64,000 bases of DNA. Origin: Alphaproteobacteria bacterium. GTDB lineage: Bacteria > Planctomycetota > Phycisphaerae > UBA1845. The notes beneath the pieces were generated by a model, which made no database searches, had not been told where the DNA came from, and saw only the letters and a list, made by a program, of their open reading frames with translations. Within the stretch, counting starts at the first letter, position 1; each line of letters starts with the position of its first letter. Shown here piece by piece: positions 24,489-34,567 of this stretch. The stretch lies in contig JANQQE010000001.1 of NCBI GenBank assembly GCA_028285105.1, positions 1 through 64,000 on the forward strand, written 5' to 3'. The position numbers and the translations under genes were made by a program.

Positions 24489-26354
24489 ATGAGTAACATT
24501 CAGAAGCAAGTTGCCCGTGCACGAACCCGTTTGTGGACAAATCTTTGGTTGAAAACGAGTACTCAGGTGCTGACTTGGGTGTCAGCCAGTTTCGCTTTGT
24601 TTGTGTTGATCGCGCGATTGTCGGGCTGGGACATGCCATGGTTGGTGATTGCGGGATGTGCTTTGGGTTTGGCGGTTGTGGCCGGAACTGTTTGGAGCTT
24701 TGTTTCGGCGCCGTCAGAAGCGCAGGCCGCTGCCGCCCTGGATGACGCCGCTGGTTTTTCGGAACGCGTCAGCAGTAGCTTATACCTTACTGAATCCGAC
24801 GATCCTTTTGCGCAGGCCGTTTGCACCGATGCGTCTAGTGTTGCCTCGTCTGTCACTGTTCGCAAGCATCTCAGACTTCGTTGGCCGAGTTCGGGAACTT
24901 CGGCGATTGCTGCTTCGGTGGTGGCGCTGGCGATGTTTTTGGTTCCCGATGGTTTGTTTCAGTCGGACGATGCCAAGTCACGATTAAAGGATTCGGTCCA
25001 GGTCGAAGCCACCAAGGTTGAAGTTAAAAAACGTCTCGACAAAATCAAGAAGATGGCCAAAGGCAATCCGGCGATGTCGGACATGAAGGACGAGATCGAG
25101 AAGCTCGAGGCGATGTCAGAAACGAAGTTGGCCAAACCGCAGGATCTTCGTCACCAGGGCATCAAAAAAATCGACCATCTGGCAGACGCCCTCCGCAAGA
25201 AGCAAGGCGACGAGAAATACGACAAGGTCAAAGAAACCAAGCGTATGCTTCGTGCGCTAAAGGAACCGACGGGCGAGAGAACACCGGTGCAGAAGCTGAC
25301 GCGCGAGTTGGCGGCGGGCGATTTCAAGACGGCCAAGCAGACGCTCGAAAAAATGCGTGAACAACTCGCGACCCTCAAACAGGAGAGCGACAAGGAATTC
25401 ACCAAGAAAATGCAGAAGCAGTTGGCCGACCTGGCCAAGCAGTTGGATGACATCGGAAAACAGGAGCAACTTCAAAAGAAACTCGAACAAGCCGGAATCA
25501 AGAAAGAAGACGTCGAGCGGATGCTTCAAAAGCTTACCAAGGAAGACCTCGAGCAGATGAAGAAGAAGCTTCAAGAAAACGGCTTGTCGCAAAATCAAAT
25601 CGATAAACTCGCCCAGCAAGTCAAAAAGCAGCAGGGTGCAAAGCAGGCCATCAATCAGATGAGCCAGCAAATGCAGAAAGCGGCGCAGGCGGCGGCCTCC
25701 GGTCAAATGGATTCTGCCAGCAGCGAGATGCAAGCCGCAGGAGAGCAACTCAGCGAGATGGAATCGCTCGAGCAGGAAATGAGCCAACTCGAATCGACGC
25801 TGTCCGATTTGGAGTCGGCAAAGAACGACATGAACGATTCGTGCAAGCAGTGTTCGGGCACGGGTCAGAAGAATGGCCAGAGTTGTTCAAGTTGCAACGG
25901 CAGCGGGATGGGGCAGGGCTCGGGCAGCGGAGGCGGTTCAGGCAAAGGGAAAGGCGGAAACGGTGGTGGACAAGGCTCGCAGGGGCGCGGGCGCGGCGGT
26001 CTGGCGCAAAAACAGCAAACCGATATCGCATTCAAAATCGAACGTGGCAAAGTTGAAACGACCAAGGGGCGCATCATCGGGCAGTTTCTCGTCGATGGCG
26101 AGCAGGTCAAGGGTGAAGCCAGCGAGAAATTCGTCGAGTTGATTGCAGCCGCTGAGCGCGACGCGATCGATACCGTGGACAACGATCGGATTCCCCGCCA
26201 ATATCAAAAAGCCGTCCGCGAATACTTCAAACGTTTACCAAAAGGATTTGGTTCGCAGATGCCCGCTAGCAATGAAGGCGATTCGGAAGGTGGAGAGGCT
26301 GACGGCGATGCAGATGCGGACTCCGAATCCGAGACGTCGGATTCAGACGACTAA
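24489..26354 (+). CDS. DUF4175-like membrane-anchored coiled-coil protein with DnaJ-type zinc motif
   Basis: 621 residues. Two N-terminal membrane helices (near 25-70) are followed by ALDDAAGFSERVSSSLYL, a sequence I associate with DUF4175-like proteins, and a third helix near 145. Residues about 165-440 are a long Lys/Glu/Gln-rich coiled coil. Then come two CxxCxGxG units (CKQCSGTG and CSSCNGSG), the DnaJ zinc motif, and a Gly/Ser/Lys-rich linker. The C-terminal part ends IPRQYQKAVREYFKRLPKG. DUF4175-like genes are usually found with MoxR, DUF58 and VWA genes; here the VWA gene is a few genes downstream. Start ATG 24489 follows a GGAG; the frame is open to 24465. Likely an envelope-associated scaffold. 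Confidence 0.65.
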   Translation: MSNIQKQVARARTRLWTNLWLKTSTQVLTWVSASFALFVLIARLSGWDMPWLVIAGCALGLAVVAGTVWSFVSAPSEAQAAAALDDAAGFSERVSSSLYLTESDDPFAQAVCTDASSVASSVTVRKHLRLRWPSSGTSAIAASVVALAMFLVPDGLFQSDDAKSRLKDSVQVEATKVEVKKRLDKIKKMAKGNPAMSDMKDEIEKLEAMSETKLAKPQDLRHQGIKKIDHLADALRKKQGDEKYDKVKETKRMLRALKEPTGERTPVQKLTRELAAGDFKTAKQTLEKMREQLATLKQESDKEFTKKMQKQLADLAKQLDDIGKQEQLQKKLEQAGIKKEDVERMLQKLTKEDLEQMKKKLQENGLSQNQIDKLAQQVKKQQGAKQAINQMSQQMQKAAQAAASGQMDSASSEMQAAGEQLSEMESLEQEMSQLESTLSDLESAKNDMNDSCKQCSGTGQKNGQSCSSCNGSGMGQGSGSGGGSGKGKGGNGGGQGSQGRGRGGLAQKQQTDIAFKIERGKVETTKGRIIGQFLVDGEQVKGEASEKFVELIAAAERDAIDTVDNDRIPRQYQKAVREYFKRLPKGFGSQMPASNEGDSEGGEADGDADADSESETSDSDD

Positions 26355-26440
26355 CATCTGAATATTACGAATCGTTAGTTCTACGTCCCGTTTGATCCAG
26401 TAGTTGCGTTCAAATTCTTCCTCGGCATCAATCAAAGCAC

Positions 26441-27499
26441 ATGAAGAACTTAACCGGACCGGTACGCCGAACGCTCGCTTGCACAATCATTGCGACGATT
26501 GGATGGGCGATAACCGTTTCAAGCATCGCCTGCAAACCATCAAGCGGGTCCGCCGACGCCCAAGCGCATGCGTCTGTGATACTTTACTCCAGCGTCGATG
26601 AGCGGTTTTTGCGTGAAGTCATCGCGCAATACGAAAAGGAATCTGGCGAAAGCGTCGAACTCGTTACGGATTCGGAGGCAGGCAAGACGACCGGTCTGGT
26701 CAATCGGATTCGCGCTGAAAGGGATCGTCCGCGGGCAAACGTTTTCTGGTCGAGCGAACAGTCGCAGACCGTGCTGCTTGCCCGCGAGGGATTGCTCGCC
26801 CCATACGATTCACACAGCGCTGCCGACATCGATCCGGCATATCGCGACAAGAATAGACTTTGGACCGGGTTTGCGTTGCGGGCCCGCGTGTTGGCATACG
26901 ATCCGAAAATCACCAAGCCTGACGACTTACCCAAGACTTGGGGTGGGTTGGCCAATCCCCGGTTTGCATCAAAGCTGGCTGTCGCCAATCCGCTCTTTGG
27001 AACGACGCGAGGCCATGTCGCGGCGCTGGCGGCCAATTGGGGCCGCGAAAAACTCGAAGCGTATCTTAAATCGTTGGTCGAGCATGGTGTTTTGATCGCA
27101 GACGGCAACAGTACGGCAGTCCGGCGATTGATCGATGGTACGGTACAGTACGCGATGACCGATTCGGACGATGTCATGGTTGCGCAGCGCAAGGGGCACA
27201 GTGTTGCGATGGTGTTTCCGGAGTTGGAGGGGGCTGGTATCCTTACCATCCCGAATACCGTCGCGTTGCTGAAGGGTTCGGAAAACAACCATGCAGCCCA
27301 TCGGTTGATCGACTACGTCCTTGCGCCGGAAGTGGAACGAATGCTGGCTAAGAGCGACTCGGGAAATTATCCGGTTCGTCCGGCACTTTGCGATGAATTG
27401 AAAATGCAGACATTCAAAGCCAACCTCGTTTCACCCGACGCGATCGCCGACGCCATGCCAACAGCCATCCAGATTTGCCGCGAGACGCTGTTGAAGTGA
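26441..27499 (+). CDS. Iron-type ABC transporter solute-binding lipoprotein
   Basis: 352 residues, family of Fe(III) and related periplasmic binding proteins (class D/FbpA-like). The signal peptide ends in a lipobox-like SSIAC near residue 30. The body starts VILYSSVDERFLREVIAQYE, followed by VFWSSEQSQTVLLAREGLL and LANPRFASKLAVANPLFGTT, all typical of the family. Its stop overlaps the GTG of the permease gene (GTGA at 27496-27499). Ligand is likely ferric iron or a small oxyanion, but the contact residues cannot be judged from one sequence. Confidence 0.85.
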   Translation: MKNLTGPVRRTLACTIIATIGWAITVSSIACKPSSGSADAQAHASVILYSSVDERFLREVIAQYEKESGESVELVTDSEAGKTTGLVNRIRAERDRPRANVFWSSEQSQTVLLAREGLLAPYDSHSAADIDPAYRDKNRLWTGFALRARVLAYDPKITKPDDLPKTWGGLANPRFASKLAVANPLFGTTRGHVAALAANWGREKLEAYLKSLVEHGVLIADGNSTAVRRLIDGTVQYAMTDSDDVMVAQRKGHSVAMVFPELEGAGILTIPNTVALLKGSENNHAAHRLIDYVLAPEVERMLAKSDSGNYPVRPALCDELKMQTFKANLVSPDAIADAMPTAIQICRETLLK

Positions 27500-28995
27500 C
27501 CCAGAAAGCATTCGCCATCTTCATGCTGGTTGGCGTCATGTTGCTCTTGGCGACCGTTGCGTATCCGGTTGTCATGTTGGTCGTCAAGTGCTTTGGGGCG
27601 GTACCGTCTGGCACGGTTGCGGCAATGGGACCGACCGACGCTTCCTCAGGTGGATTCGCTTGGGGATTGTTCATTCAGTCGGCGGGGTTAGCCGCACTTG
27701 GCGCGACCGCGACATTCATTCTGGCGCTTCCCGGTATTGTGCTGATTGGCAAGTCGATGAACGCGAGTCAATTCGGGCTCGTAGCGAGTCTGGTCATCGC
27801 ACCCCTGATCCTCCCGCCGATGGTGATCGCCTTGGGTGTGCGATCGTGGATCGGTGCGATCGGTGAAGTACGATGCGTCCTCGTCTGGTCGCTTTGGTGT
27901 TGGCCGATCGCTGCGTTACTGGTTGGCGGGGCGTGGGCCCGGCGAGGTCATGCGTACTATGAAGTCGCGTTGATGCATGGCGGTCGGTTTGCCGCGCTTC
28001 GTCATGTGCTGATGTCGGTACTGGTTCGCCCGATCATTGGCGGTTGGATGTTGCTGTTTGCATTGTTTCTTGGCGACTATGCAGTACCGCATGCGTGCGA
28101 CATGATCGTATATGCGACGGCATTGTTGAGCGAGGCGACATCGTCACCGTATCCCGGTCCGACGGTTGTTGCCAGTTTGCCGCTTCTTGCCCCGATGGTG
28201 CTCGCCGTCACAATTGCATTCGCACTGGGAACCCGCGGTGCGGCAAGCGACAACGAAGAATCTGCGAAAGTGCATTCCGGGATTTCCAGGGGTGCGTTGG
28301 CATTCGTCGTGGCGATCGTTGCAATGTCCACGTTGGTTCCGATCTATGGCCTCGCAAAAGACATCGAACTTGGTAAGGCCATCGCCACGACATGGAATAT
28401 CTATCGGGCGGATATCGGATATTCGATTGCGACGTCATTGATCGCGGGCGCGATGACGATCTGGATGGGAACCTGCATCGCGGCGTCGTCAACGCTTCGT
28501 CGCATCGCGCCGCTACTTGTTCTAATCTGGGCAGTCACTCCCGGCGCATTGATCGGCGAAGCCGTTGTGGCAGCCTATCTCCCGATTGAGGCTGTGTACA
28601 GTCATTGGTTGCTGACGGTCGTCGGATATGTCGCCCGGTTCGGTTGGATGGGTGTGCTGTTCGCGTACGTGGCTGTCCGCCAATCCGACGATTCGACGAT
28701 GGGTGCGGCGATGGCAGACGGTGCTTCGCCGGCGCTTGCGACCTGGCGCGTGACAATTGCGAACCATTGGCCGACGATGTGCGCGGGTGTGTTGATCGCG
28801 ACGGCGATGAATCTTGCAGAGGTGGCGACGACATCGCTGACCCGCGTGCCGATGTTCTCGCCGGTGTCACTGGTCATGATCGAAAAATTCCACCGATTTG
28901 AGGACGACATATTGGCCGCCCTTTGCGTACTACTATTGATCGCGGCATGTCCGGGAATCGCGGTATTTGCCTGGGCAGGGCGATGGAGACGATAG
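27496..28995 (+). CDS. ABC transporter permease, FbpB-type two-domain
   Basis: 499 residues with about 12 membrane helices, two fused permease halves as in FbpB/ThiP proteins. Each half has an EAA-like cytosolic loop: ALMHGGRFAALRHVLM near residue 165 and AAMADGASPALATWRVTI near 405. It is coupled to the solute-binding lipoprotein by a 4-base overlap and the GTG start at 27496. No ATPase gene follows: the next gene encodes an NHL-repeat lipoprotein. The pump must use an ATPase encoded elsewhere or be incomplete here. Confidence 0.85.
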   Translation: MTQKAFAIFMLVGVMLLLATVAYPVVMLVVKCFGAVPSGTVAAMGPTDASSGGFAWGLFIQSAGLAALGATATFILALPGIVLIGKSMNASQFGLVASLVIAPLILPPMVIALGVRSWIGAIGEVRCVLVWSLWCWPIAALLVGGAWARRGHAYYEVALMHGGRFAALRHVLMSVLVRPIIGGWMLLFALFLGDYAVPHACDMIVYATALLSEATSSPYPGPTVVASLPLLAPMVLAVTIAFALGTRGAASDNEESAKVHSGISRGALAFVVAIVAMSTLVPIYGLAKDIELGKAIATTWNIYRADIGYSIATSLIAGAMTIWMGTCIAASSTLRRIAPLLVLIWAVTPGALIGEAVVAAYLPIEAVYSHWLLTVVGYVARFGWMGVLFAYVAVRQSDDSTMGAAMADGASPALATWRVTIANHWPTMCAGVLIATAMNLAEVATTSLTRVPMFSPVSLVMIEKFHRFEDDILAALCVLLLIAACPGIAVFAWAGRWRR

Positions 28996-29972
28996 CAGAT
29001 ACGATGACGAGGAAACCAGGCAATCCAGTCGCGAGCATTGTTCGCCGCCGATGGAACCGCGCTGCAACCCTGGTACGGTTCTTAATGGTGGTTGTTTGTG
29101 CGATGACCGGTTGCAAGCAGAATACCGAACCACACGACGAGGTGGCAGTGATGTTCGGTGGACTTGGACTCGGGCAGGGAGAGTTCAGCTATCCGAGAGC
29201 GCTCACCGTCGATCGTCAGAATCGAATCTATGTTGTTGACAAGAGCGCACGCATTCAACGTTTCGGATCCGATGGTGCTTTCCAACTGGGTTGGTCGATG
29301 CCGGAGCGATTGGCAGGCAAGCCGGTCGGAATATACGCACACTCCGACGACCGGGTGTACGTTCCCGACACGCATTACCATCGCGTCATGGTTTTCGATG
29401 CCGACGGAAACGAACTTGCCCGCTTCGGTCGCGAAGGCAACGGCGACGGAGAATTCCAGTTGCCTACCGATGTCGCGGTTGACGACGACGGGTTCATCTA
29501 TGTCAGCGAATACAACGGCAACGATCGCGTTACCAAGTGGTCGCCAGAGTTTGAATTCGTCAGCGCGGTTTGCGCTGGCGAAGTCGACGGGAAGATCATG
29601 CGCAGACCGGCAGCTCTGGACATTGACCGTGAGGGCACGCTGTGGGTGGCAGACGCTTGCAACCACCGCATCTTGCGATTCGATCTCAACGGTCAATTCT
29701 TGTCGTCGTGGGGAGAAATGGGAGGCGAACCGGGCCAGTTGCGGTATCCTTATGACATCGATTGCCTCGACGATGGCACGATCCTCGTGTGCGAATTCGG
29801 GAACCATCGATTACAGTGGTTTGATAACGAAGGAAAACTCCTGCGCAGTTGGGGAAAGCAAGGGCGCCGCAAAGGCGAACTCTGGGCGCCGTGGGGTGCG
29901 GCGGTTGGCAATGATGGGCGCGTGTGTATTGTCGATTCGCTGAATGCACGGGTGCAGATTCTGGAGAAGTAA
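28983..29972 (+). CDS. NHL-repeat beta-propeller lipoprotein
   Basis: 329 residues. A basic N-terminus and hydrophobic stretch end in a lipobox-like AMTGC near residue 40. Then five or six NHL repeats follow, each with the pattern 'P.dvavd..g.iyV.D..n.Ri..f', for example FQLPTDVAVDDDGFIYVSEY and RRPAALDIDREGTLWVADAC. Such propellers bind proteins or sugars. The ATG at 28983 overlaps the end of the permease gene; ATG 29004 is an alternative. It shares the unit with the permease and the large VWA protein. Confidence 0.8.
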   Translation: METIADTMTRKPGNPVASIVRRRWNRAATLVRFLMVVVCAMTGCKQNTEPHDEVAVMFGGLGLGQGEFSYPRALTVDRQNRIYVVDKSARIQRFGSDGAFQLGWSMPERLAGKPVGIYAHSDDRVYVPDTHYHRVMVFDADGNELARFGREGNGDGEFQLPTDVAVDDDGFIYVSEYNGNDRVTKWSPEFEFVSAVCAGEVDGKIMRRPAALDIDREGTLWVADACNHRILRFDLNGQFLSSWGEMGGEPGQLRYPYDIDCLDDGTILVCEFGNHRLQWFDNEGKLLRSWGKQGRRKGELWAPWGAAVGNDGRVCIVDSLNARVQILEK

Positions 29973-29989
29973 TCAAAGTGATCGGTGCG

Positions 29990-32900
29990 ATGATTAGCAA
30001 CTTTGAGCCTTACCCGTTCGGTCTGGGTTTGCTCCTGCCATTGTCGGTGGATAAGCCGATGTGGTTGTGGTTGCTTCTCGTGATACCGGTGTTGGCGGTG
30101 GTTTCGTGGCGGGTGCTGGTTGCGGTTCGACCCTTTCGGCGCGTGATGGCGATCCTCGTGCGCAGTCTGGTGATCGTTGTACTCGCACTTTGTCTTGCAG
30201 ATGTGACCTATGTTCGCACGACCGACAAGCTCACCGTTTTCTTTTTGATGGACCGATCCGACAGCGTCAAAGACTTGCAGCAGGTTCAGGAAGAGTACCT
30301 CACGACGGTCAGCGCCCAGATCAAAAACAAACCGCGCGACCGTGTCGGCATGATCGACTTTGCGTCCAATGCGTACTTGCAGCAATTACCGATGCAGGGC
30401 GGATACCATGTACCGGTGGGGCGACTTCCGGAGATGGATCATCGCGATCGCACGGATGTGGCGGCTGCGATTCGATTGGCCCTTGCGATGTTTCCGCATG
30501 ACAGCGCCAAGCGCATCGTATTGATGTCGGATGGCAACGACAACATGGGCAACATTCTGACCGAGGCTGAAAACGCCCAAGCAGCTGGCGTTCAGATAGA
30601 CGTGGTTCCGCTGTGGTACGAACACCGCAATGAAGTGTACTTCGACAAGCTGGTCGCGCCGACGCGGGTGGCTGAGGGGGATGTGGTTCCGCTTCGGATG
30701 TTGCTGCATGCCGAACGAGCGACAACCGGACACGTCGAGATTTACCACAACGGGCGTTTGGTTGAGATTCCAAAAGACGCATCACGCATTTCTCTTCGAC
30801 CGGGCAACAATCCGTTTAATGTGAAGTTGCCGATTGAAGGCGGTGGGCCGCAGCGCTTCGAGGCGCGGTTTGTACCCGACGATCCGGAACGCGGCGACAG
30901 CATTGAAGAGAACAACACCGCCACCTCGTTTTCGTTCGTTGCCGGCAAGAGCAAGGCCCTGCTGTTGACCATGAATGACGAAGACGATCTGGCGTTGGTT
31001 GAGGCGCTCGGCAAGGAAAACATCACCGTCGAAGTACGCGACGTTTCGGCTGGCAATCTGGACTTGCTCGATTTGATGAGTTACTCGGTGGTGATTCTCG
31101 CCAACGTGCCAGCCAACACGTTTACGTCCGAACAGCAGATGGACATCGTCAATTACGTTTCCAACCTCGGCGGTGGGTTGATCATGACCGGTGGCGACGA
31201 TTCCTTCGGCGCGGGTGGTTGGATCGGAACGCCTTTGGCTGAAGTCATGCCGGTGCATTTCGAGATCAAGCACAAGCGGGTGATTCCACGCGGGGCGCTG
31301 GCGGTGATTTGCCACAGTTGTGAGATCGCACGCGGTAATTACTGGGGGACGGAGGTGGCGAAGACATCGCTCGATACGATCAGTTCGCGCGATTACTTCG
31401 GTGTGCTGACGTATTCGTGGTCTCCGGGCGGGGTGAACTGGGATGTACCGTTGCAACTCGCCACGGACAAAGCGTCGATCAAGAAACGCATCGACCAGAT
31501 GACGATCGGTGACATGCCCGACTTCGACCCCACAATGAAGATGGCCACCAAGGGGTTGGCGGCCACCGATGCGGCGCAGAAGCACATCATCATCATCAGC
31601 GACGGCGATCCGTCACCGCCAGCCGCCAGCGTAATTGCAGATATGAAGAAAAATAAAATCACGTGCAGCACCATCGGCATCGGTTTCGGATCGCATGTGA
31701 TGGAAGCACCGCTCAAGGATATCGCCAAGAAAACCGGCGGGCGATACTACCCGTGTCGCAATCCCAAGAAGCTGCCGAAGATTTTCGTCAAGGAATCGAA
31801 GGTCGTTAGGCGCTCGCTCATCAGTGAAGAACGTTTTTCGCCGCAGGTTCAATACGCAGCAAGCGAAATGCTGGCTGGCATCAGTTCGGGCGAGCCGTTG
31901 CCCCCGCTTGGCGGAATGGTCCTGACATCGCCAAAGGATGAAGCGCAGATCGCGCTTGTGCGACTCGGTAAGGATGGCGTTGCCGATCCCGTGTTGGCCC
32001 ACTGGCAAGCCGGTCTGGGGCGAACCGTTGCATTCACCAGCGGGTTCTGGCCGCGATGGGGCGGGGCATGGGTGAGTTGGCCAAAGTACTCCAAACTCTG
32101 GTCGCAGATCGTTCGCTGGTCGATGCGGCAGGAAGCGCCAGCCAACCTCGATGTGTTCACCCGCATCACCGGAAACGAAGGCACGGTCGTGGTCGATGCG
32201 GTGGACAAAGATGCCAGCGCACTCAACATGCTTTCGCTGCCTGGGGTCATCATCAAACCCGATCAAAAAACCGAGCAGCTTGTCTTCACGCAAACCGGTC
32301 CGGGACATTACGAAGCCAAATTCAAAGTCGATCAAACCGGTCAGTACATCGCCAACGTCGCCGTCAATGAAGATGGCGTCGCGCAAGGCTCGATTCAAAC
32401 GGGCGTCTCGGTCCCGTTTTCGCCGGAGTTTCGCGAGTTGACGACCAACGTTGCTTTGCTGGAAAAGGTCAAGGACGTGACCGGTGGGCGATGGCACGAA
32501 GACATGAGCCAAGCCGCCAGCCATCCGATTTTCGATCACGACCTGCCGCCGAACCGCGCGAAGGAACCGATCTGGGAATGGATGCTTGCGTGGATTTTGC
32601 TGCCGTTATTTCTGCTGGACGTCGCGATTCGGCGGTTGGCGAGTTGGCTGGCGTTTTCGGTGGTGTTTGAATTGGTGTTGATGGTTGTGTTGCTGTTTGG
32701 GGTGGGCGTTATTTACGGTCCGTGGTGGGGTATCCTTGGCGTGATTCTGTTGGTCGAGTTGATTGGATGGTCGATGCGCTTCAAGTCGATTGGCCCGTTG
32801 ATCGAATCGCTGACGTCCAATGTAGCTGTACTCGGGCAAGCTGGCGAACGCAGCACGGCATCGATCGGTCAACTCAAAGATGTGCGCGATCGCGTTCAGG

Positions 32901-33175
32901 ATGAAGCTTCAGGAAAAACCAAAGCCAAGCCGACGCACCAGCCCGATGTCGATCGCGGGGCGCGTTTTGACGTCGGGGACGATGCGGCTAAGATCGACGC
33001 TGGTGATTTGCGAGAATCCATCGAAACCGGTCCGTCAACCAGGAAGGATAAATCGCAAGCACCCAAGCAGTCTCCGGGCGCTGCTGCCGACGGTGACGAT
33101 GAAGATGCCACATCTCGATTGCTGCGTGCCAAGCGACGGGCCCGGCGCGACATGGATGAAGACAAAGATAACTAG
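29990..33175 (+). CDS. Large membrane protein with VWA and glutamine-amidotransferase-like domains
   Basis: 1061 residues. Two N-terminal membrane helices lie near 15-65. A VWA domain follows with MIDAS-like MDRSDS near 87-92, then VVILANVPANTF and GGGLIMTGGDDSFGAGGW (about 365-415), which match the putative amidotransferase-like domain of planctomycete and cyanobacterial proteins. A second VWA-like half carries IIIISDGDPSPP near 530. Two or three helices lie near 865-920, and an acidic/basic tail ends the protein. Known relatives are thought to act in envelope or aerotolerance-type systems. It starts 17 bases after the NHL gene; GTG 29978 is an alternative. Metal binding at the first MIDAS is plausible. 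Confidence 0.8.
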   Translation: MISNFEPYPFGLGLLLPLSVDKPMWLWLLLVIPVLAVVSWRVLVAVRPFRRVMAILVRSLVIVVLALCLADVTYVRTTDKLTVFFLMDRSDSVKDLQQVQEEYLTTVSAQIKNKPRDRVGMIDFASNAYLQQLPMQGGYHVPVGRLPEMDHRDRTDVAAAIRLALAMFPHDSAKRIVLMSDGNDNMGNILTEAENAQAAGVQIDVVPLWYEHRNEVYFDKLVAPTRVAEGDVVPLRMLLHAERATTGHVEIYHNGRLVEIPKDASRISLRPGNNPFNVKLPIEGGGPQRFEARFVPDDPERGDSIEENNTATSFSFVAGKSKALLLTMNDEDDLALVEALGKENITVEVRDVSAGNLDLLDLMSYSVVILANVPANTFTSEQQMDIVNYVSNLGGGLIMTGGDDSFGAGGWIGTPLAEVMPVHFEIKHKRVIPRGALAVICHSCEIARGNYWGTEVAKTSLDTISSRDYFGVLTYSWSPGGVNWDVPLQLATDKASIKKRIDQMTIGDMPDFDPTMKMATKGLAATDAAQKHIIIISDGDPSPPAASVIADMKKNKITCSTIGIGFGSHVMEAPLKDIAKKTGGRYYPCRNPKKLPKIFVKESKVVRRSLISEERFSPQVQYAASEMLAGISSGEPLPPLGGMVLTSPKDEAQIALVRLGKDGVADPVLAHWQAGLGRTVAFTSGFWPRWGGAWVSWPKYSKLWSQIVRWSMRQEAPANLDVFTRITGNEGTVVVDAVDKDASALNMLSLPGVIIKPDQKTEQLVFTQTGPGHYEAKFKVDQTGQYIANVAVNEDGVAQGSIQTGVSVPFSPEFRELTTNVALLEKVKDVTGGRWHEDMSQAASHPIFDHDLPPNRAKEPIWEWMLAWILLPLFLLDVAIRRLASWLAFSVVFELVLMVVLLFGVGVIYGPWWGILGVILLVELIGWSMRFKSIGPLIESLTSNVAVLGQAGERSTASIGQLKDVRDRVQDEASGKTKAKPTHQPDVDRGARFDVGDDAAKIDAGDLRESIETGPSTRKDKSQAPKQSPGAAADGDDEDATSRLLRAKRRARRDMDEDKDN

Positions 33176-33208
33176 CGGCTGTTGTTATCCTCTGAACAAG
33201 GAAGAAGC

Positions 33209-34519
33209 ATGAAGCGTTTTTGGATACCGGTCTTGGCGTGGATCATGTGCATCGTGCCTTCTGCGATGGCACAGGAATCGGCGACCGCATTTGTCGGTGC
33301 GAGGATCATCCCCATCGTTGGCGAAGAAATCGAAAGCGGTGTGCTGATCGTCAAGGATGGCAAGATCGCGGAAGTGCGGGCGACGGATGACCGCAATTTT
33401 GCCGACGGGACGGTGGTCGTTGATGTTGCCGGCAAGGTTCTGATGCCCGGTCTGATTTGCACGCACAGTCACATCGGCGGAGTGGGGGGTGGTGACGGTT
33501 CCGGTCCATTGCATCCCGAAGTGCGCGTCTACGATGCCATCAACATTCGCTCCAGTGGATTTCGGCGGGCGGTGGCTGGCGGATTGACGACGCTGAACAT
33601 CATGCCCGGTTCGGGTCACTTGTTGAGCGGTCAGACCGTGTACGTGAAACTTCGCGAAGCCAACACCATTGAGGATCGGTTCATTCATTTCAAGGACGGT
33701 CGCATCGCCGGTGGCATGAAGATGGCCAACGGTACCAACTCGCAGCGGAACAAACCGTTTCCCGGCACGCGTGGTAAGTCGGCATCGCTGGTGCGCGAGA
33801 TGTTCGTCGATGCGATGGAATACCGCGACAAGATGGCCAAGTTCAAAGACGACGACAAGAAGCGACCCGCCCGCGATCTCGGCAAGGAATTCTTGATCGA
33901 AGTCTTGGAAGGACGGCGGGTGGTTCATCATCACACGCATCGCAACGACGATATCATGACGGTGCTGCGACTGTCGAAGGAGTTCGGGTTTCGCGTGGTG
34001 TTGCATCATGTCAGCGAGGGTTGGATGGTCGCGGACGAGATCGCAGAGTCGGGCGCGCCGTGTTCGATTCTAATCATCGACAGTCCGGGCGGGAAGATTG
34101 AAGCACGTAACCTTATCTTTGAAACCGGAGCGTTCCTGGAAGAAGCGGGAGTTCTTACGGCATTTCACACCGACGATTGGATTACGGATTCGCGCGTGTT
34201 CCTCCGAATGGCTGCGTTGGGCGTTCGGGCTGGCATGTCGCGTCAAAAAGCGTTGGAAGCGCTGACCATTGCGGGGGCAAAGATTCTGGAGTTGGATGAC
34301 CGCATCGGTTCGCTTGAACCCAACAAAGATGCCGACTTCGTTGTCCTCGATGGCGATCCCTTCAGCGTATACACCAAGGTTCTTGAAACCTACGTCGAAG
34401 GCAAAAAAGTCTTTGATCGCAGCGACCCCGAAGACTTTCTGCACGCGGTCGGTGGGTTTGGCGCGGGTCACGATCAAGAACCGTATCTTTGTTGTAGAAG
34501 TCATGAGTCTGACGGATAA
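33209..34519 (+). CDS. Secreted metal-dependent amidohydrolase
   Basis: 436 residues with a signal peptide (cleavage near AMAQ). Amidohydrolase-superfamily barrel with most metal ligands visible: LMPGLICTHSHIGG has the HxH, VVHHHTHRNDD and VLHHVSEG supply the later histidines, and TAFHTDDWITDSR has the catalytic aspartate region. The end LEPNKDADFVVLDGDPF is the usual closing beta domain. Substrate is unknown; imidazolonepropionase-like and dipeptidase-like proteins are the nearest types. AAGGAAGA precedes ATG 33209. The paralogue at 34568 follows after 48 bases and has lost these residues. Confidence 0.82.
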   Translation: MKRFWIPVLAWIMCIVPSAMAQESATAFVGARIIPIVGEEIESGVLIVKDGKIAEVRATDDRNFADGTVVVDVAGKVLMPGLICTHSHIGGVGGGDGSGPLHPEVRVYDAINIRSSGFRRAVAGGLTTLNIMPGSGHLLSGQTVYVKLREANTIEDRFIHFKDGRIAGGMKMANGTNSQRNKPFPGTRGKSASLVREMFVDAMEYRDKMAKFKDDDKKRPARDLGKEFLIEVLEGRRVVHHHTHRNDDIMTVLRLSKEFGFRVVLHHVSEGWMVADEIAESGAPCSILIIDSPGGKIEARNLIFETGAFLEEAGVLTAFHTDDWITDSRVFLRMAALGVRAGMSRQKALEALTIAGAKILELDDRIGSLEPNKDADFVVLDGDPFSVYTKVLETYVEGKKVFDRSDPEDFLHAVGGFGAGHDQEPYLCCRSHESDG

Positions 34520-34567
34520 GTCCAAATTCAAGAATGCATCCCATCGTTCGATGGAAGGTCGAATAAT

